Source: CAYOEZ01 sp964402955 (GTDB lineage Bacteria; Chloroflexota; DTOL01; DAOUCN01). Taken from it: a stretch of 41,760 bases of DNA. The position numbers and the translations under genes are program-made. Shown here one piece after another: positions 32,529 to 41,437 of this stretch; within the stretch, counting starts at the first letter, position 1; each line of letters begins with the position of its first letter. The stretch is taken from NCBI GenBank assembly GCA_964402955.1, contig CAYOEZ010000013.1, positions 1-41,760 on the forward strand, read 5' to 3'. The notes beneath the pieces were generated by a model. It was not told the DNA's origin, did no database searches, and saw only the letters and a list, made by a program, of their open reading frames with translations.

Positions 32529-32978
32529 TTAGCGAATTGCTTCCCTGTTCGTCCAGTACTCCCGCGAATCCCCACTGCGACGGACCTTCAGCAGACCAAT
32601 CGTGGAGTCCAAACTGGACACCTGCTCACCAGAGTTGAACTCAATACAAGAACTTGAGATGAACAGGCTAGCGAAAGCAGTAGAATCCTTCTGAACTGAG
32701 TACTGAACCAACCTCTCGAAAACAGCTTGGCTCGAGCAGCCGAACCAATCACTGCCAGAGATACTGCTGCCGGTATTCCCAGAGCTTGAAGGTGGACGAG
32801 TCGGAACAGATGTCGCGTAGATCATGGGCGTGGGAGCAGGTCTGGTGGCCGGCGTAGGAGTGTCATAGGCTGCCTTGTTCCCAGGACCAAAGACTCCCAG
32901 CACACCCCCAAGAATGATCACACCGAGAGACGCGACGAGCAGACACAAGCCGATATACCAAACGGCTTGAGGGATCAC
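32529..32978 (-). CDS. single-pass membrane protein, function unknown
   Basis: 149 residues from the GTG at 32978. An N-terminal membrane helix (about 6-28, V-W-Y-I-G-L-C-L-L-V-A-S-L-G-V) is followed by a Pro/Thr/Ser-rich linker (about 38-66) and a C-terminal globular region (about 72-149) with two Cys. The globular part looks beta-rich and somewhat SH3-like, but I would not assign a family. I prefer the GTG because GGAGGAGGT lies immediately upstream and the membrane helix follows at once. An ATG at 33086 would add 36 residues that are only the shifted reading of an hsdR fragment. The GTG overlaps the fragment's TGA (GTGA), so it could be translated by coupling. Confidence 0.6.
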   Translation of the reverse strand: MIPQAVWYIGLCLLVASLGVIILGGVLGVFGPGNKAAYDTPTPATRPAPTPMIYATSVPTRPPSSSGNTGSSISGSDWFGCSSQAVFERLVQYSVQKDSTAFASLFISSSCIEFNSGEQVSSLDSTIGLLKVRRSGDSREYWTNREAIR

Positions 32979-33079
32979 AACACCTCCTCCGGCCACCTGG
33001 GGAGGTCTTCCGTCCAGCCGCACTTGTGGATGGCGGGGTCGATCAGCTTGGCTCGAGTATCCGCTTCGTTGAGAGTCAT
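32975..33079 (-). pseudogene. 5' remnant of a type I restriction hsdR gene
   Basis: 34 codons from the ATG at 33079 read M-T-L-N-E-A-D-T-R-A-K-L-I-D-P-A-I-H-K-C and continue G-W-T-E-D-L. This is the conserved N-terminus of type I restriction (HsdR) subunits, N-E-x-x-T-R-x-x-x-I-D-P-x-L-x-x-x-G-W. After that the match ends, and a TGA closes the frame inside the start region of the membrane protein gene. A promoter-like TTGCCT-17-TATAAT lies upstream, so the fragment may still be transcribed and translated as a leader. Confidence 0.65.
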
Positions 33080-33436
33080 CTATCATCCTGTGTCAGACGC
33101 ATGACACTGATTGGCACGGTAAGGCGCGGTGACGGGGCTGGCAACATCGGGATTTGCAGACATATTATAGCAGCAACGGGGGAGGGAGGCAAGGGCTGGC
33201 AACGGATTGGGAGCACGGATGACGCGGAAGCACACGGACGGGGGGCGACGGCGCTAACCTCCAGTCAGCGGTATCACGCTCTGGGCGGTGACGCTTACGC
33301 CGCGGACGATGAGCACGGCGCCGAAGCAGGCCGCGCGGGACAGCAGCGAGTTACAGGCGAAGCAGCGCCCAAAAACGATACTCCTGGGCTGTCTTTGTAC
33401 CAACTCTCACAATCTCTTGCAGCACTGACACTGCAA
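33080..33436. other. intergenic gap
   Basis: About 357 bases between the hsdR fragment and the UspA gene. Apart from the promoter at 33164-33192 I see no gene, terminator or recognisable repeat. A plus-strand open frame here has no family resemblance. Confidence 0.5.
33164..33192 (-). promoter_or_regulatory. sigma70-type promoter upstream of the hsdR fragment
   Basis: On the minus strand TTGCCT (33192-33187), 17 bases, then TATAAT (33169-33164); the -10 is preceded by TGC, making it an extended -10. It lies about 85 bases before the ATG of the hsdR remnant. Confidence 0.55.
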
Positions 33437-34381
33437 CTACCACTGCTCCGACCCGCTGGACGCTGATACAGGCGCTCCCAGTTCGGGCGGACGCACCAAC
33501 AAGAGCGGCAGCCCGCCATGGCGTACAACATCCAGCGCAACACTACCCAGCAACATCTCGCGCAGACCGGTGCGACCGTGTGTCGCCATGACGATCAGTT
33601 GTGCGCCGGCAGTCTTCGCTTCGTCAAGAATCGTCTCGGACGGAAAGCCGACGCGCACCACATGCGTCACGGCCAGCCCCTCAGCGGCCAATCGCCCCGC
33701 CAGGTCTGTCACATACTGCTTGGCTTCCTTTTCACCATCGTCTATGAGCCGCTCGCCGACGTCGCTGACATACGGCTGGCCCAGCAGCGGGTCGGGATAA
33801 TAGCCGAGGGAAGGAACAACCACGCGCAGCAGCACAAGCGAGCCGGCGAGCGCACGCACCAACGTCAGGGCATGGGGCAGCGCGGCTTCGCTGAATGCTG
33901 AGCCATCGACTGGCAGGAGCACAGCAGGCGTTGCAGAGGCCGCTGCCAGACGCGCTAACGGGCCGGTGGGGCGGACAAGGAGCACCGGAACAGAGCTCCT
34001 GGCAAGGACCGCTTCGGCCACCGAGCCATACACCCACCGCCCCAGGCCGGAGCGCCCATGCGTACACATCACAACCATGTCGGCATGCCTGACCGTTATC
34101 TCAGCCAGGATGCCCTCGGCCGCCGCCGCGTATGGCACGGCCGCCTCGGCGTTGATACCCTCGGCCAGCAGGCGGCTGGCAACGCCGGCCAGATAGGTTT
34201 CGGCGTCTGCCACGACCTTGCGCTGCGCTTCTATCGCATCAGTACCCGGCGCCACGGTTGTCCAGGCTGCGCGCACGAGCGTAACCTGCGCCCCGCTGGC
34301 TTTGGCCAGAGTAACAGCCATGGGCAATGCTCGCTCGCCAAAATCCGAGCCATCGAGCGCAACAAGAATATGACGATACAT
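33437..34381 (-). CDS. tandem-domain universal stress protein
   Basis: 314 residues made of two UspA domains (about 1-148 and 155-304). Each begins with a hydrophobic strand and an Asp-containing loop (V-A-L-D-G-S-D; L-P-V-D-G-S-A). Each ends with the ATP-binding G-x2-G-x9-G-[S/T]-like pattern: H-G-R-S-G-L-G-R-W-V-Y-G-S-V and H-G-R-T-G-L-R-E-M-L-L-G-S-V, followed by P-V-L-L-V-R-P or P-L-L-L-V-R-P. Such proteins bind ATP and help cells survive stress; the client is unknown. Cytosolic. The ATG at 34381 has GAGGAGGG upstream. Stands alone. Confidence 0.92.
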   Translation of the reverse strand: MYRHILVALDGSDFGERALPMAVTLAKASGAQVTLVRAAWTTVAPGTDAIEAQRKVVADAETYLAGVASRLLAEGINAEAAVPYAAAAEGILAEITVRHADMVVMCTHGRSGLGRWVYGSVAEAVLARSSVPVLLVRPTGPLARLAAASATPAVLLPVDGSAFSEAALPHALTLVRALAGSLVLLRVVVPSLGYYPDPLLGQPYVSDVGERLIDDGEKEAKQYVTDLAGRLAAEGLAVTHVVRVGFPSETILDEAKTAGAQLIVMATHGRTGLREMLLGSVALDVVRHGGLPLLLVRPPELGAPVSASSGSEQW

Positions 34382-34452
34382 GTCGACCCTCCTCCCTGGT
34401 GCCCAACACCAGGCGATCCTCTCGCCAGCGGGCGCCGGGCACGATGCCCGGG

Positions 34453-35373
34453 CTACGACGACGACCGTGACCCCGGCGACTCCTCCGAGATCGCCAGTTT
34501 ACAGATGACTGCCCCCACAATAACCAGCGCCACGCCAAGCCAGAAGCCCAGCGACGGCGCCACGCCAAGGACACTCGCCGAGACCAGCGTCGACAGCAAC
34601 GGCGCCAGGTACGATATCGACGCCAGCAAGGTGATATCTCCTTTGCGGACTCCCACATCCCACAAGAGATAGGCCAGCAGCCCGGGGAAGACTGCGACAT
34701 AGACCAGCACAGCGCCGACCGGCAATGACCACGTGGCAGTCTCATGGACAAACAAGCGCAGAATCGTCAGCACCACACCGCTGGCCAGCAGGAAGATCGG
34801 CACTCCTCCCGTTGTGCTGGCGGCGGCCCACCGTCTGCTCAAGTTGGAGTAAAGCGCCCATGAGATAGCTGCCACAAGGGCAAGTGTGTATGGCACATAT
34901 GCTCCACTCTCTAACAACGCCTCGCGCAGCGACACGCTCTGACCCAGCCCGGCCGCCAGCCAGACCCCGGCCAGCGCCAGGGCCATGCCTGCTATCAAAG
35001 GCGGTTTGGCCCTGCGCCTGAGAATCGGAATAGAGAATGCCAGGCTGAGGCTGGGCCACAGATAGTTGATAAGCCCAACCACGATAACCTGCGGTCGACT
35101 GCTCGCCAGGCCGATCGCTGCGTAGAGGCAGACCATGTAGACAACAAACAGCGATCCACAGACGACCAGGTATGTCTTTGTCAACGACCGCATGCCCTGC
35201 AGCACGCCAGGGCAGCGCCACACATAGACACAGGCCAGAATGCCGGCCAGCGAATAGATGCATGCGGCGGAAGTGAGCGTGCCCAACGCTTCGGTGAGGC
35301 TGCGTGAAAACGCAACCGTTGTACTCCACAGAACAATGGCCAAGACCCCGAGCGCTGTGTTTGCCTTCATCAT
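34453..35373 (-). CDS. yddG: YddG-like EamA/DMT-family exporter
   Basis: 306 residues with ten predicted membrane helices in two EamA halves. The N-terminal A-L-G-V-L-A-I-V-L-W-S-T-T-V-A-F-S-R and the V-G-L-I-N-Y-L-W-P-S-L segment match the YddG subgroup, whose studied members export aromatic amino acids and related compounds. The substrate is inferred from that resemblance only. Two adjacent ATGs (35373 and 35370) could serve as start; only a weak GGGACGG lies upstream. The last ~10 residues are Ser/Glu-rich and probably cytoplasmic. Confidence 0.82.
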   Translation of the reverse strand: MMKANTALGVLAIVLWSTTVAFSRSLTEALGTLTSAACIYSLAGILACVYVWRCPGVLQGMRSLTKTYLVVCGSLFVVYMVCLYAAIGLASSRPQVIVVGLINYLWPSLSLAFSIPILRRRAKPPLIAGMALALAGVWLAAGLGQSVSLREALLESGAYVPYTLALVAAISWALYSNLSRRWAAASTTGGVPIFLLASGVVLTILRLFVHETATWSLPVGAVLVYVAVFPGLLAYLLWDVGVRKGDITLLASISYLAPLLSTLVSASVLGVAPSLGFWLGVALVIVGAVICKLAISEESPGSRSSS

Positions 35374-35467
35374 CCGTCCCGTCGATGTAGATTAGCGATG
35401 AGCATGCATGGCTGCTACTCAATTCTACTCTATCCCCCGCAAAATGCAAGCGGCGCACATGAACAGC

Positions 35468-35613
35468 AGACATTTCAAGATAACGACGCCCTTGCAAACC
35501 ACAGAGTCACAGAGGACACAGAGTGAACCGCTAATGGGTACGCCTGCGTCCAGTTTCCATCGGGAGGCGTCAAAGCGACCGGCCAAGTGATGTTCTCCGT
35601 GCCCTCTGTGCCT
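35468..35613. repeat. 146-bp direct repeat, copy 1
   Basis: Aligns without gaps to 41438-41583; by hand I count about 126 of 146 identical positions. It begins AGACATTTCAAGATAACGACG and ends CTCTGTGCCT. Its start (ACCACAGAG, ACAGAGGACACAGAG) is inverted at its end, giving a loosely palindromic element. Together the two copies bracket the glc operon. Confidence 0.85.
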
Positions 35614-35660
35614 CCGTTCCTCCGTGGTGAGTACAACACACTATCTTGAATTGTCTACAT

Positions 35661-35706
35661 AAACAGAGCACCCGGGTTCTCGGATGAGAACCTGGGTGCT
35701 CTGTTT
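35661..35706 (-). terminator. strong hairpin terminator of the glc operon
   Basis: Two 21-base arms (35661-35681 and 35686-35706) pair with one mismatch (a G-U wobble in RNA) around a 4-base loop. It lies about 150 bases downstream of glcF. The arms end in AAACAG / CTGTTT, giving a short T-run in either direction. Confidence 0.7.
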
Positions 35707-35853
35707 GCGGAGGCCAGAGGCCCCCTGGTAGCAGTGTCCCTACGACTGGTCAAGTATCACAATCACGGCCGGCAGCCAATTCGTATGCAAAAAAAGATGT
35801 GGGGTATGCTGTACCCTGCATCTCATACGACGTGTGGGCGACGATCTCTTGTG

Positions 35854-37182
35854 CTACGCTTGTGGCATGTCCCCATAGGCCTCATCGAGCAGCTTGGCGA
35901 TATGGACGACGCGCGCCGGGTTACCGTTGCGCTGCAAGCCCTGGCCGATCTGCATCATGCAGCCGGGATTGTCACTGACGACGATCTCGGCTCTGGTGGC
36001 ATTGATGTTGTCGACCTTCTCATCCAACATGATGTCGGCGATCTCGGGGTGGACGAGGTTGTAAATGCCGCCGCTGCCACAGCAGCGATCGGAATCCTTC
36101 ATCTCGACAAACTCCAGCCCGGGGATGCTCTTCAGAATGTCACGCGGCGCCTTCTTGATCTTCTGTGCATGGGCCAGATGGCACGGCTCCTGCAAGGTAA
36201 CACGCGCGTTGATCGCATGCGTGGGGGCAACCAGCGGCAGACCGGCCAGAAACTCGGTGATATCGCACACCTTGTGTGCAAACTCTTCAGCCCGCCTGGC
36301 ATAGGTAGCGTCGTCCGCCAACAACTCGCCATACTCCTTGAGCATGGCTGTACAACCAGCCGCATCGGAGATGACGAAACTGACATTCGCCTTCTCGAAG
36401 ACGTCGATGTTGCGCCGCGCCATCTCCTTCGCCTTGGCACGCTCGCCGAAGTGTGCGTGCAGAGCGCCGCAGCACACCTGGCCATCAGGAACCACCACAC
36501 GACAGTTGTTGCGGCTCAGGACACGCACGGTCGCCGCCTGCGTCTCGCCAAAAGCCAGCGGCATGATGCAGCCCGTCAGGAAGCCGACCCGGTACTTCTC
36601 CTGGCCGACAGGCGCGATCTCACGGCTGCTCGGTGGCGAGTAGAACTGCTTGAGCGGCGGCAGGACACCCTCCATCGATCCCATCAGCTTGGGGAAGAAG
36701 CGCAATATCCCCGTCTTGTGCACGATGAACTGGATGCCAAGTTTCTGATAGAGCTTGAGTCCCCAGCCAAACGCCCGCATGCGCAGGGGATGCGGCACAA
36801 GCTGCTCGAAGGCCAGCCAGCGCACGACCTTCTCCACGCCTGAAGGCCGGCGCTGCAGCGTAATCTGCGCTCGGGCCAGCCACAGCAGATGTCCGTACTT
36901 CACGCCCGATGGACAGGCCGACTCACACGCCTGGCAGGACACGCAGAGGTCGAGATGCTTGATCATGTCGTCGCTGATAGGGCGCTCTTTCTCGGCCACG
37001 TCGCGGATCAGGTGCAGCCGGCCACGCGGAGAGTCCGCTTCCATGCCCAGGATGCGATAGGTCGGGCAACTCTGCAAGCAGAGCCCGCAATGGATGCAGC
37101 GCATCAGGTCTACATCGGTGGGCACATCCTTACCGACAAAGCCGACTGCTTCGGGCACGTACGACGTCGCTAGCTCTGTCAT
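35854..37182 (-). CDS. glcF: glycolate oxidase iron-sulfur subunit
   Basis: 442 residues. Two 4Fe-4S motifs near the N-terminus: C29-x2-C32-x2-C35-x3-C39-P and C80-x2-C83-x2-C86-x3-C90-P. The C-terminal half carries two CCG-type Cys-rich domains (C-G-A-L-H and S-D-R-C-C-G-S-G-G), as in GlcF/heterodisulfide-reductase-like subunits. It passes electrons from the flavin subunits to the respiratory chain during oxidation of glycolate (or a related 2-hydroxyacid). Membrane-associated complex on the cytoplasmic side. Last in the operon; its ATG lies one base after the glcE stop. Confidence 0.92.
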   Translation of the reverse strand: MTELATSYVPEAVGFVGKDVPTDVDLMRCIHCGLCLQSCPTYRILGMEADSPRGRLHLIRDVAEKERPISDDMIKHLDLCVSCQACESACPSGVKYGHLLWLARAQITLQRRPSGVEKVVRWLAFEQLVPHPLRMRAFGWGLKLYQKLGIQFIVHKTGILRFFPKLMGSMEGVLPPLKQFYSPPSSREIAPVGQEKYRVGFLTGCIMPLAFGETQAATVRVLSRNNCRVVVPDGQVCCGALHAHFGERAKAKEMARRNIDVFEKANVSFVISDAAGCTAMLKEYGELLADDATYARRAEEFAHKVCDITEFLAGLPLVAPTHAINARVTLQEPCHLAHAQKIKKAPRDILKSIPGLEFVEMKDSDRCCGSGGIYNLVHPEIADIMLDEKVDNINATRAEIVVSDNPGCMMQIGQGLQRNGNPARVVHIAKLLDEAYGDMPQA

Positions 37183-37183
37183 T

Positions 37184-38494
37184 CTATAGACCCCCGACGA
37201 ATCGTCCAGGATTCAGGACATTGTTGACATCGAATGTTTGTTTCACACGTTGTGTCAGCGCATCGGCCCCGGCCGATCCCCACACGCTCATGCGCTCTTT
37301 CAGCAGGCGCGGCCCACGCTCAACAACCAGGTTGCCGTTCCACTCATTGACCACCGCCAACAGGCCAGCGACCGCATCCATGCAGCTTTCCGGCGCGCCG
37401 GCCAGATGGCAGAAGATCGTTGCTGCGCCAGGGAAGGCGAGTGCGGATGCTGTCACGCCCTGGCGCGCAGCGATGTCCTGGGCTGCGGCCAGCACATTCT
37501 GTGCCTGGGATGGCGCCACGCCGATACGCACGAGCACGCCCTCGCCGCCGCCAATCGTGTTCGGCCAGTCGCGCACATTGGGCCAAAACGTCTCCTCAGC
37601 CTTGTCGATCTCAGCCACAGCGCTGCCCTGCGCCTCTTTCAGCGTCTCGAGCGCACGCTGCAGTTGCGGCGTCACCACCACTGCCTGGCCGCCCAGACGC
37701 ACGGCAACCGTGTAGCCGTCAGGTCGTCCACTCAGCGCCGCCGGCGGAGCGAGGACCAATGACCACGGCACAATGCGCGCCATGCGCAGTGCACGCGCCG
37801 CAGCCGTTGCCGCGGCCAGCGTGGCGAATCTTGCGGCCGCCGTCACCATCGACTTGGGCAGTGGCGCGACTTTGAACGTGGCCTCAACGATGACGCCCAG
37901 CGTGCCAAAGGCGCCGATGTGCAGACGGGTCATGTCGTAGCCGGCAACATTCTTCACCGTACGGCCGCCCGCTTTCGCAATCGTGCCATCGGCATAGACG
38001 ACGACCGTGCCCAGAGCAAAGTCACGCGGCATGCCGAACTGGTAGCGCAGCGGACCACTGGCATTGGTCGCCAGAACCCCACCGACCGTGGCGCGCGGCG
38101 GCAGCGGCGGGTCAAGCGGCAGCATCTGGCTGCGCGCGGCCAGCAAGGTCTGCAACGTAGCCAGCGTCACGCCGGCCTGTGCAGTGACAGTCATATCCTC
38201 CGGCGAATAGTCGATAACCTTCGCCAGACGGCTCATGCTCAGGACGATGTCGACCGCACGCGGCGCCCCGCCTATGCTCATCATCGTGCCGCCGCCCCGG
38301 GGAATCACGGCAAGCCCGTTGGCATTGGCAAACGCCACCACGCGCGACACCTGTTCGACCGTCTCCGGCGCCACCACAGCCGAAGGGACAACGCCGTCTA
38401 TCGCAAACCGGGGCAGTTCGGCGGCGGAAGCCATGCCCGCTGCGCCGGCGATCTCTGCAAGCTGTGCTGCTATGTCCGTCTTCACGTCACGCAT
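37184..38494 (-). CDS. glcE: glycolate oxidase FAD-binding subunit GlcE
   Basis: 436 residues from the ATG at 38494. FAD-linked oxidase domain with V-I-P-R-G-G-G-T-M-M near the N-terminus, A-T-V-G-G-V-L-A-T-N-A-S-G-P-L-R and G-A-F-G-T-L-G-V-I-V; shorter than GlcD and lacking its C-terminal H-A-G-D-G-N-L-H-P metal/substrate site, as expected for GlcE. The start overlaps the upstream glcD stop by 8 bases, and GAGGTAGG lies upstream; a GTG three codons earlier is possible. It works with GlcD and GlcF. Confidence 0.88.
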   Translation of the reverse strand: MRDVKTDIAAQLAEIAGAAGMASAAELPRFAIDGVVPSAVVAPETVEQVSRVVAFANANGLAVIPRGGGTMMSIGGAPRAVDIVLSMSRLAKVIDYSPEDMTVTAQAGVTLATLQTLLAARSQMLPLDPPLPPRATVGGVLATNASGPLRYQFGMPRDFALGTVVVYADGTIAKAGGRTVKNVAGYDMTRLHIGAFGTLGVIVEATFKVAPLPKSMVTAAARFATLAAATAAARALRMARIVPWSLVLAPPAALSGRPDGYTVAVRLGGQAVVVTPQLQRALETLKEAQGSAVAEIDKAEETFWPNVRDWPNTIGGGEGVLVRIGVAPSQAQNVLAAAQDIAARQGVTASALAFPGAATIFCHLAGAPESCMDAVAGLLAVVNEWNGNLVVERGPRLLKERMSVWGSAGADALTQRVKQTFDVNNVLNPGRFVGGL

Positions 38495-39950
38495 GCTTGA
38501 CACCTACCTCGTTGTATGTCTGGGCTTCCTGTGCCTGCGCGAGGGGGGAAGTCCTCGCATATGCCTGATGCCGCGCGCCCGGGAATATCTTGCCGGGATT
38601 CATGCTGCCTTGCGGGTCGAAAACCGCCTTGAGCCGGCGCATCTGCTCCAGATCGCCGTCATTGAACAGCCAGGCCATGAAGTCCTGCTTCTCGAGACCC
38701 ACGCCATGCTCGCCCGTAATGGTGCCGCCTAGCTCGACACACTTCTTGAGCAAATCGCTGCTGGCCGCGCGCACAATGCTGATGACACCGGGCTGGCGAG
38801 GATCGAACGTGACCAGCGGGTGCAAATTACCGTCGCCGGCGTGCAGAACATTGGCGATCCTGAGGTTGTACTTCTTGCTCACTTCCAGCGCATAGTGCAG
38901 CACCTCAGGCAGGCGCGAGCGGGGCACAACGCCATCCTGCACATAGTAACTCGGCGCAATCCGCCCCATGGCCCCAAATGCGGACTTGCGGCCTTTCCAC
39001 AGCGCAACATGCTCATCGACGCTGCGCGCCATGCGCATCTCGCCCGCCCCAAACTCACGGCAGATAGCCTCGATCTCGGCGGTCAAGGCGTCCAGGCCAT
39101 CGGCGTAACCGTCCACCTCGATCAGCAGGCCGGCTTCAGCATCGGGAGGATAACCGGCGTGAACCGATTCTTCGACAGCGCGCATCGTCAGCGCGTCCAT
39201 GATCTCCAGCGCCGCCGGCACCATACCGCGTGCGATAATTGTGGAGACGGCACGGCCTGCATCTTCGAGGGCGCCGAAGATCGCCAACAGCGTGCGCGCG
39301 TCCGTTGGCCGCGGCAAGAGGCGGACGGTGATCTTGGTGACGATACCCAGCGTCCCCTCGGATCCGATCATCACGCCGCGCAGATCATAGCCCGGCATGT
39401 CTGGGGCGATCCCGCCCAGCGTGACGAGACGCCCATCGGCCAGCACAACCTCCATCCCCAGGACATGGTTGGACGTCATGCCGTAGGCCAGGCAGTGCGG
39501 CCCACCGGCGTTCTCAGCGACGTTGCCGCCCAGCGTGCTCACCGTCTGGCTGGACGGATCGGGCACAAAGCACAGGTTAAAGGGCGCAGCCGCGGCAGTG
39601 ACATCGACATTGATCACGCCCGGCTCAACCACCGCATAGCGGTCCTCAGCATTGATCTCCAGTATACGGCGCATGCGCGATGTCCCAATAACAATGCCCC
39701 CCATCACAGGCACCGACCCGCCCGACAGCCCCGTGCCTGCGCCACGTGGCACAACTGGCATGCCAGCCTGAACCGACAGGCGCACAACCTGCTCGACCTG
39801 TTCGGCTGAAGTCGGAAGCACGACGACCTGGGGCGCATGATGCTCAATCGAGCCGTCATACCCATAGACTGAACATTCTGCCGGGCTCGAAAAAACCCCT
39901 GCCTTGCCAACGATCGTCTCTAGCTCTGCAACCAGATCCTGTAGCTCCAT
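38487..39950 (-). CDS. glcD: glycolate oxidase subunit GlcD, copy next to glcE
   Basis: 487 residues. FAD-binding motifs P-R-G-A-G-T-G-L-S-G-G and G-G-N-V-A-E-N-A-G-G-P-H; substrate/metal-site motifs H-A-G-D-G-N-L-H-P and G-G-T-I-T-G-E-H-G-V-G in the C-terminal domain. It oxidises glycolate, D-lactate or a related 2-hydroxyacid at the flavin. The N-terminus diverges from the other copy (Y-G-Y-D-G-S-I-E-H-H), and the last ~20 residues extend past the usual N-P-G-K-I-F end. ATG at 39950 without a strong Shine-Dalgarno. Confidence 0.9.
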   Translation of the reverse strand: MELQDLVAELETIVGKAGVFSSPAECSVYGYDGSIEHHAPQVVVLPTSAEQVEQVVRLSVQAGMPVVPRGAGTGLSGGSVPVMGGIVIGTSRMRRILEINAEDRYAVVEPGVINVDVTAAAAPFNLCFVPDPSSQTVSTLGGNVAENAGGPHCLAYGMTSNHVLGMEVVLADGRLVTLGGIAPDMPGYDLRGVMIGSEGTLGIVTKITVRLLPRPTDARTLLAIFGALEDAGRAVSTIIARGMVPAALEIMDALTMRAVEESVHAGYPPDAEAGLLIEVDGYADGLDALTAEIEAICREFGAGEMRMARSVDEHVALWKGRKSAFGAMGRIAPSYYVQDGVVPRSRLPEVLHYALEVSKKYNLRIANVLHAGDGNLHPLVTFDPRQPGVISIVRAASSDLLKKCVELGGTITGEHGVGLEKQDFMAWLFNDGDLEQMRRLKAVFDPQGSMNPGKIFPGARHQAYARTSPLAQAQEAQTYNEVGVKHA

Positions 39951-39999
39951 TGTCCGCCCCTTTGTACATCCTCCGCGGTGAGGACGTCCACAGTCACAT

Positions 40000-41397
40000 C
40001 TATGTGTGTGCTTTGGCTATCTCCTGCTTCGGGAACACTTTGCCGGGGTTCATCACTCCCGCGGGATCAAAAGCCTCACGCAACTTGATCATCTGCGCCA
40101 GGTCAAGCTCAGAGAACATCCAGGTCATCAATTCCTGCTTTTCCAGGCCCACGCCCTGCTCGCCCGTAATCGTGCCCCCCATTTCAACACAGCGGCGAGT
40201 GACCTCGGTTCTGGCCTGGATGACCGTGTCCATGATCCCCGCTTGCCGCGAGTCAAACAGAATGTTGGGGTGCAGGTTGCCGTCGCCGGCATGAAGCATC
40301 GTGCCGATCTTGACGTTGTACTTCTTCGCCACTTCACCGATGAAGTGCAGCGCCTCAGGCAAACGTGAGCGTGGCACGGTTGCATCCTGCTGATACTTGT
40401 TGGGGGCAAGACGCCCGATCGCTCCGGCGGCGCCCTTGCGCCCCCTCCACAGGGCCACCCGTTCTTCCTCCGTACGCGCAAAGCGCACTTCGCGCGCCCC
40501 ATGTCTGCGGCAGACCACGATCATCGACTCGGCCAACTCATCGAGACCATCGGGCAGCCCATCAACTTCCATCAGCAAGACGGCGCCGGCATCGTCGGGG
40601 TAACCCAAATGATTGGCAGCCTCCACGGCGCGCGCGATCAGGTTATCGACGATCTCCGCCGCTGCCGGGATGATACCCTGGCGCAGCAAATCGGTGACCG
40701 TCGCGCCTGCATCCTCGAGTTGGTCATAGATGGCTACCATCGTGCGCGCATCCTCAGGCCTGGGCATCAGGCGCACCGTTATCCTGGTCACAATGCCAAA
40801 CGTGCCTTCAGAGCCGATCACGACACCGCGCAGGTCATAGCCCGAAGCGTCAGGCGCCACGCTCCCCAACTGAACAACCGCGCCGTCGGACAGAACAACT
40901 TCCAGGTGCATAATGTGATTGCTCGTCAGGCCGTAGAGCAGGCAGTGCGGGCCGCCGGCGTTCTCCGCCACGTTGCCGCCCAGCGTCGAGACCGTCTGGC
41001 TCGATGGATCCGGCGCATAATAGAGGCCGTGGGGCGCCGCCGCGGCTGTCAGCTCGGTATTGATCACGCCGGCCTCAACCACTGCATAGCGGTCTTCGAC
41101 ATTGACCTCAAGAATGCGCTTGAGGCGCGACGTCACGATCACCACCCCGCCCAGAATCGGTATCGATCCGCCCGACAGGCCTGTTCCTGCGCCACGCGCC
41201 ACAACCGGCAGGCCCGCCTTTGCCGCCAGCTTAACAATCTCGGCGACCTGTTCGGTCTTGCCTGGGAGCACAACCACATCGGGCAGATGCCGGTCATGTC
41301 CGGCGTCATACGAGTACATGTCAAGGTCAACCGCGCCTGAGAGCACATTGTCTTTGCCCACCACTGCTTGCAGGGCGGCGACAAGAGAACGGTCCAT
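40000..41397 (-). CDS. glcD: glycolate oxidase subunit GlcD, first copy
   Basis: 465 residues from the ATG at 41397, first gene of the operon. All GlcD motifs are present: A-R-G-A-G-T-G-L-S-G-G, G-G-N-V-A-E-N-A-G-G-P-H, H-A-G-D-G-N-L-H-P and G-G-T-I-T-G-E-Q-G-V-G (His of the usual G-E-H-G-V-G replaced by Gln). It is clearly paralogous to the next gene, 49 bases away. GGAGTGAGGGG lies upstream. The longer open frame to 41706 only reads through the CHSERSEES repeat. A repeat ends 40 bases upstream of the start, so the operon promoter must lie within or across repeat DNA. Confidence 0.88.
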   Translation of the reverse strand: MDRSLVAALQAVVGKDNVLSGAVDLDMYSYDAGHDRHLPDVVVLPGKTEQVAEIVKLAAKAGLPVVARGAGTGLSGGSIPILGGVVIVTSRLKRILEVNVEDRYAVVEAGVINTELTAAAAPHGLYYAPDPSSQTVSTLGGNVAENAGGPHCLLYGLTSNHIMHLEVVLSDGAVVQLGSVAPDASGYDLRGVVIGSEGTFGIVTRITVRLMPRPEDARTMVAIYDQLEDAGATVTDLLRQGIIPAAAEIVDNLIARAVEAANHLGYPDDAGAVLLMEVDGLPDGLDELAESMIVVCRRHGAREVRFARTEEERVALWRGRKGAAGAIGRLAPNKYQQDATVPRSRLPEALHFIGEVAKKYNVKIGTMLHAGDGNLHPNILFDSRQAGIMDTVIQARTEVTRRCVEMGGTITGEQGVGLEKQELMTWMFSELDLAQMIKLREAFDPAGVMNPGKVFPKQEIAKAHT

Positions 41398-41437
41398 AAA
41401 CCCCTCACTCCAGAGGCACGAGAGGCGCCTCACGCCG

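Larger units (their letters stand above)
35374..35853. other. repeat- and terminator-bearing gap upstream of yddG
   Basis: 480 bases without a gene. It holds one copy of a 146-bp direct repeat (35468-35613), inverted sequences beyond it (CCGTGGTGAG and TATCTTGAA echo the repeat's start), and a strong hairpin at 35661-35706. I found no clear promoter for yddG. Confidence 0.6.

Noticed and set aside
33026..33466. 146-codon plus-strand frame over the UspA-side gap
   Set aside because: Composition is Gly/Ala/Arg-rich without any domain pattern, and it runs into the UspA gene on the other strand.
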